The position numbers and the translations under genes are program-made. 40,215 bases of DNA from positions 1 to 40,215 of IMG/VR virus record IMGVR_UViG_3300047173_000096. The stretch is one strand, 5' to 3'. Positions 37,464 to 40,215 of the stretch are shown one piece after another. This DNA is from a virus. The notes beneath the pieces were generated by a model. The model searched no databases and was not told the DNA's origin. It saw only the letters and a program-made list of their open reading frames with translations. The first letter of the stretch is position 1; each line of letters begins with the position of its first letter.

Positions 37464-39433
37464 GCCTGTTGAGGAACTACTGTATCGGCTGCTGCTAACC
37501 TTTGCTCTTCCTCTACCCCACGAATAATTCCAAGTATCTTCTCTGCATGTTCGATTCCCATTCCTTGCTGCTTAAGTTCCATCTCTTGAAACTCTTTACC
37601 TGCGCGAATGATATCCAAAACACTTCTAGATCTTTCTTCTTGAGCCGCTGCCAATCGTTCTTCTGATAATGCTGCGTCGTATTTAATCCTACTAAGCCGC
37701 TCTTCTCCCAAGGCAACATCCGTAAATGCTTTCGCTTCCAGCAACTTGTTGACTCTTTGTTTGTCTTCCAATTCCACTTGCTGTGCTGCTTGTGCCGCTT
37801 GAGTCTGCTGCTCGATCTTTTCCATGAACTTTTTCTGTATTGGGAATGGTGACAACTCCCATAACATTTCGTCTGGTACTTGCGTGCCTCCCATCTTCAT
37901 TGTCCATGCTTGCAAGAACGCAGATGACTTTTGCGAATCTGTCATCACTGCTTCTACAAGATCAACATCATAATCCAAGAAAGTTCCATTATAAAACTCA
38001 GGTGTCGGTTCTTCTTTCAGCAATCTTTCTACTTTGTCCGGCGTGTACTTTTGAATCAGCTTCAATACTTTCTTACTCAATAGGCAATGGGCTTCTCTAA
38101 AATTGTCCATAATGGGACCCAGTTGCATGATAGCCATCGATTGCTTCATCTTAAACAATACGCCGCTCATCCTGTCTGTCTGGTCATTCCCCAACGCTCC
38201 CAAATCAACAAAGTCTTTAATGTCCGCATCGAATGAATCCTGTAATGCAAACAATGCTTCTGGTATATTCGGCGCATCAATTCTTTCTGCATCACTCAAC
38301 TCAAAGCCTGGATTGAAGAATACAATCTTTCCCTGACCTGTCTGAAACAATGACTTCGGATTAGAAACTGCTCCAGACTTCGCCTTCCATCCACTTCCTA
38401 TTTGCGAATCAACGATATCCAAAAGTTTGGACTTTCGCATGTTGTACTCTTCCTGGCTGTCTCTTAATAGTCTCTGTAAAGATTGATATTTCCATTGGTA
38501 CAAATCATACGAAGGTTCAAACACACAGTAAAAGGGCACGAAAGGGTACTCTCCCAAGCCCCAAGGATCCTCACCGCTATATAACAGCCGATTTTCTACT
38601 ATTATATTATACTCGACAGTCTTGTAGTACCCCTCTATAACAGCAAGGTTTGGAAAGAATTGTTGCATCATTTCAAGACGCTTCTTATTCCCTTTCCACG
38701 GCTTCTGCTCTCCCGTAACCTTGTCGATCAAAAGCCATCCCTTTTTATATCTTTGCTTCCAGTACTCGTTGTATGCCAGTAATTCTTGTAATCCCCATTG
38801 TCTTGCATATGGCTCATACGTAAACTTTTCGTCTCTGTTACCATATCCCATTGCATCGACTTCCCTCTCACAACCTGGCACCAGTGACTTAATGACATCT
38901 TTGCTCAAGTACTTACGTCGAGCCATAAAAGTGCAGTCTTCTAAGTCTAATCGATAGCTGAATGGGTCCCAGATCACATCATTCCAGTTATCTAAGTGAA
39001 AGGAAACTCGTCCATTCACATAATCTTGTCGATAATCAACCCAAGGCGATACCCACGAAACTCCTGATATCAAACTTCCATGCCTTGCTTTCTGCATGAT
39101 TCGATATCCATTGTTGCTGCTCATTGTCTGTCGAAGAAGTTCTGTCAATTGCTCTGCTGTCTTTGGATTTGAGTTTTCTCTTGCTACAACAACTTCTTGA
39201 TGCTCGTTAGCGCTCAGATACCCGCTTACCATGTTGATGGTCTTTCGCGACTTATTGAACGTGAAAGCGTTTCGTCTCTCTTCATTCAAGTATCTCAGCT
39301 GATCCAAACTCCACTGATTTCCAAGATAAAATCCCACATCTCGATATGCTTCAGCGTAATATGTGTTAAGAAGCATGTACGCGCGGTTGTAATCTTGCGT
39401 GAAATCACTGACAACATCGTAATCTGTCGGCAT
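37451..39433 (-). CDS. Portal protein (P22-type)
   Basis: 660 residues, near the size of P22 portal. The N-terminus (DVVSDFTQDYNRAYMLLN, then GFYLGNQWSLDQLRYL and RKTINMVSGYLSANE) is that of the P22-portal family. A helical, Gln/Ala/Glu-rich barrel follows at about 540-640 (QQTQAAQAAQQVELEDKQR). It forms the dodecameric channel for DNA entry and exit and binds the terminase. A 19-bp element variant ends 18 bases before its start, so it heads the late head operon. Confidence 0.9.
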   Translation of the reverse strand: MPTDYDVVSDFTQDYNRAYMLLNTYYAEAYRDVGFYLGNQWSLDQLRYLNEERRNAFTFNKSRKTINMVSGYLSANEHQEVVVARENSNPKTAEQLTELLRQTMSSNNGYRIMQKARHGSLISGVSWVSPWVDYRQDYVNGRVSFHLDNWNDVIWDPFSYRLDLEDCTFMARRKYLSKDVIKSLVPGCEREVDAMGYGNRDEKFTYEPYARQWGLQELLAYNEYWKQRYKKGWLLIDKVTGEQKPWKGNKKRLEMMQQFFPNLAVIEGYYKTVEYNIIVENRLLYSGEDPWGLGEYPFVPFYCVFEPSYDLYQWKYQSLQRLLRDSQEEYNMRKSKLLDIVDSQIGSGWKAKSGAVSNPKSLFQTGQGKIVFFNPGFELSDAERIDAPNIPEALFALQDSFDADIKDFVDLGALGNDQTDRMSGVLFKMKQSMAIMQLGPIMDNFREAHCLLSKKVLKLIQKYTPDKVERLLKEEPTPEFYNGTFLDYDVDLVEAVMTDSQKSSAFLQAWTMKMGGTQVPDEMLWELSPFPIQKKFMEKIEQQTQAAQAAQQVELEDKQRVNKLLEAKAFTDVALGEERLSRIKYDAALSEERLAAAQEERSRSVLDIIRAGKEFQEMELKQQGMGIEHAEKILGIIRGVEEEQRLAAADTVVPQQAIKE

Positions 39434-39451
39434 TCAAAACCTTGCATTCTT

Positions 39452-39470
39452 TCAAAAAATTAGTTTACGG
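39452..39470 (-). promoter_or_regulatory. 19-bp element, portal copy
   Basis: Plus-strand reading TCAAAAAATTAGTTTACGG, matching the perfect copies at 15 of 19 positions, with the TCAAAWAATT core intact. It lies 18 bases upstream of the portal ATG. Confidence 0.5.
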
Positions 39471-39537
39471 CACTTTTATCGCAGTAAAATCTTTTTTTTA
39501 ATTTTATGCAAGAGTTAAGAGTAAATTGAATAAAGTT

Positions 39538-39566
39538 TTGACAAAATTCTGTTTTACGGTTAGATT
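39538..39566 (+). promoter_or_regulatory. Initiator promoter
   Basis: Perfect TTGACA at 39538-39543 and TAGATT at 39561-39566 with an optimal 17-base spacer. The expected start near 39574 gives a leader of about 160 nt that contains both the stem-loop and the inverted repeat before the initiator ATG. Confidence 0.7.
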
Positions 39567-39592
39567 GATGGCGTAAATTTAAAGAAAGGAAA

Positions 39593-39617
39593 AGCCCACC
39601 TCTTGGTGAGATGGGCT
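39593..39617 (+). promoter_or_regulatory. Stem-loop in the initiator leader
   Basis: Arms 39593-39602 and 39608-39617 pair at 9 of 10 positions (AGCCCA / TGGGCT base) around TTGGT. No U tract follows, so it is not a simple terminator. Copy-number control by attenuation or antisense RNA pairing at this loop is possible. Confidence 0.5.
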
Positions 39618-39633
39618 GAAGACTCATAACCCC

Positions 39634-39729
39634 GAGTAAGAATCGGAGGTCAAGTATAATAACGATTCACAATGTCGATTATTATACCTGATCTCCAGAT
39701 TTTTGCAAGAAAAGAAATTATTTGGAGAT
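39634..39729. repeat. Terminal direct repeat, right copy (identical to 1-96)
   Basis: Same 96 bases as the left end of the window, including the inverted repeat (39647-39694) and the GGAGAT ribosome binding site. It is followed by a different initiator allele. Confidence 0.95.
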
Positions 39730-39734
39730 CATTA

Positions 39735-40215
39735 ATGTCAATTTCATCGCAAGACAATTCAACAATCCATAATGTTAGACTCGATTCACATTTCACAATA
39801 ACATCAAATTTAACCCCAGAAGACCCTAACTTAAGTTGGGCTGCTAAAGGGTTACTTTGGTACATACTTAGTCGACCGAAAGATTGGTCTGTTCATACTT
39901 GGCAATTAGAAAAAATATATCAAGGTAAAGCCAGAGGAAACAAAAAAGATGCAATTCAAAGCATAATGAAAGAGCTAAGAAACGCCGGATATATTAAATA
40001 CATAAAGTACAGAGATTCAAGGGGTAAGTGGTCGCATAGATATGATGTTTATCCAATGCCAGTTAAGGATTTTCAAAAAATTTTTCCAGAACCGGCTCAA
40101 CCAGATACGGTTCATCCAGACGCGGTTAAGCCCGTTGTATTAACAAGTACTGATTCACCAAGTACTGAATTAATAAGAAAGAATATTATTGCGGACCCTC
40201 CAAAGAAGATGCCTG
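39735..40215 (+). CDS. Replication initiator, allele 2 (partial at window end)
   Basis: 160 codons visible, open at the right edge. After a 25-residue lead, NLSWAAKGLLWYILSRPKDW, then DAIQSIMKELRNAGYIKYIK, then KWSHRYDVYPMP form a winged helix-turn-helix of the plasmid and phage initiator type, unrelated in sequence to that of allele 1. A linker with tandem P-E-P-A-Q / P-D-T-V-H / P-D-A-V-K follows, then IIADPPKKMP shared with allele 1. The C-terminal domain would be that encoded from 507 onward if the circle closes. Confidence 0.75.
   Translation, partial: MSISSQDNSTIHNVRLDSHFTITSNLTPEDPNLSWAAKGLLWYILSRPKDWSVHTWQLEKIYQGKARGNKKDAIQSIMKELRNAGYIKYIKYRDSRGKWSHRYDVYPMPVKDFQKIFPEPAQPDTVHPDAVKPVVLTSTDSPSTELIRKNIIADPPKKMP
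40086..40130 (+). repeat. Tandem 15-bp iterons in initiator allele 2
   Basis: Three abutting units, CCAGAACCGGCTCAA, CCAGATACGGTTCAT and CCAGACGCGGTTAAG, share CCAGA-NN-CGG-Y-T. They occupy the same linker position as the iterons of allele 1 but have a different sequence and period. An AT-rich stretch (40131-40190) follows, as in allele 1. Confidence 0.5.
40184..40215. repeat. Right-hand shared block, equal to 475-506
   Basis: All 32 remaining bases of the window match the linker of allele 1 in phase, which closes the circle in sequence terms. Confidence 0.9.

Larger units (their letters stand above)
39434..39734. other. Divergent control region between portal and initiator (301 bases)
   Basis: No gene. 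In order it holds the portal element (39452-39470), an AT-rich stretch, the plus-strand promoter (39538-39566), a stem-loop (39593-39617) and the 96-base repeat with its inverted repeat. Everything needed to set late minus-strand against replication plus-strand transcription is here. Confidence 0.7.

Noticed and set aside
17313-40215. Endolysin gene
   Set aside because: I looked for lysozyme, amidase, peptidase and transglycosylase signatures in the structural and membrane clusters and found none; divergent lysis genes could be missed by eye.
1-40215. CRISPR array or insertion sequence
   Set aside because: No regularly spaced repeats of 25-40 bases and no transposase were found; the repeats present are iterons, leaders and heptad duplications.

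Overview
This window is best read as the nearly complete genome of a temperate podovirus-like element, probably a phage-plasmid of about 39.6-39.7 kb. It is AT-rich, densely packed and encoded on both strands. The host is most likely a member of the Chlamydiae (inference). The main clue is a phage-borne protein (5844-6245, minus) whose two excisionase-type helix-turn-helix repeats and linker resemble EUO, the chlamydial developmental repressor. Supporting context is a plasmid-style set of DnaB-like helicase, ParA and tyrosine recombinase, as on chlamydial plasmids. Family calls are from memory and motif reading; no database search was run.

Layout. (1) 1-1122, plus: replication initiator with an intragenic iteron origin. 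(2) 1156-5711, mostly minus: large terminase, a tRNA-like gene and a chain of very small overlapping early-type genes. (3) 5844-8054, minus: EUO-like regulator, a RelE-type toxin-antitoxin pair and the small terminase, with long regulatory gaps. (4) 8479-12188, plus: tyrosine integrase, small membrane/coiled-coil proteins, a DUF4160/DUF2442 pair, and ParA with a ribbon-helix-helix partner. (5) 12180-15713, minus: replication and recombination (helicase, loader-like protein, SpoVG-like protein, RusA and a degenerate RusA-like paralogue). (6) 15799-17725, plus: PD-(D/E)XK nuclease, ERF annealing protein, exported small proteins. (7) 17722-21496, minus: tail and fibre proteins. (8) 21617-23036, plus: a second cluster of tiny membrane/coiled-coil proteins. 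(9) 23033-39433, minus: ejection proteins, tail accessory proteins, head proteins, capsid, scaffold, accessory proteins and a P22-type portal. (10) 39434-40215: initiator promoter and a second initiator allele running off the end.

The window closes on itself. Bases 39634-39729 equal 1-96, and 40184-40215 equal 475-506. Between these shared blocks lie two unrelated sequences, each encoding a different N-terminal DNA-binding domain joined in frame to the same linker. Joining the ends puts the terminase (minus, ending at 1334) upstream of the portal (minus, starting at 39433), which is the normal phage order. The simplest reading is a circular molecule present as two variants that differ in an initiator-plus-origin cassette.

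Most notable: the major capsid gene is split by a 370-nt group I intron whose P1, P7 and P10 pairings can be read directly; the initiator-origin cassette is swapped between variants and each allele has its own iterons; an EUO-like regulator is carried by the phage; a recurrent 19-bp element lies just upstream of minus-strand late genes; and two clusters of paralogous membrane-anchored coiled-coil miniproteins share a repeated translation-start cassette.
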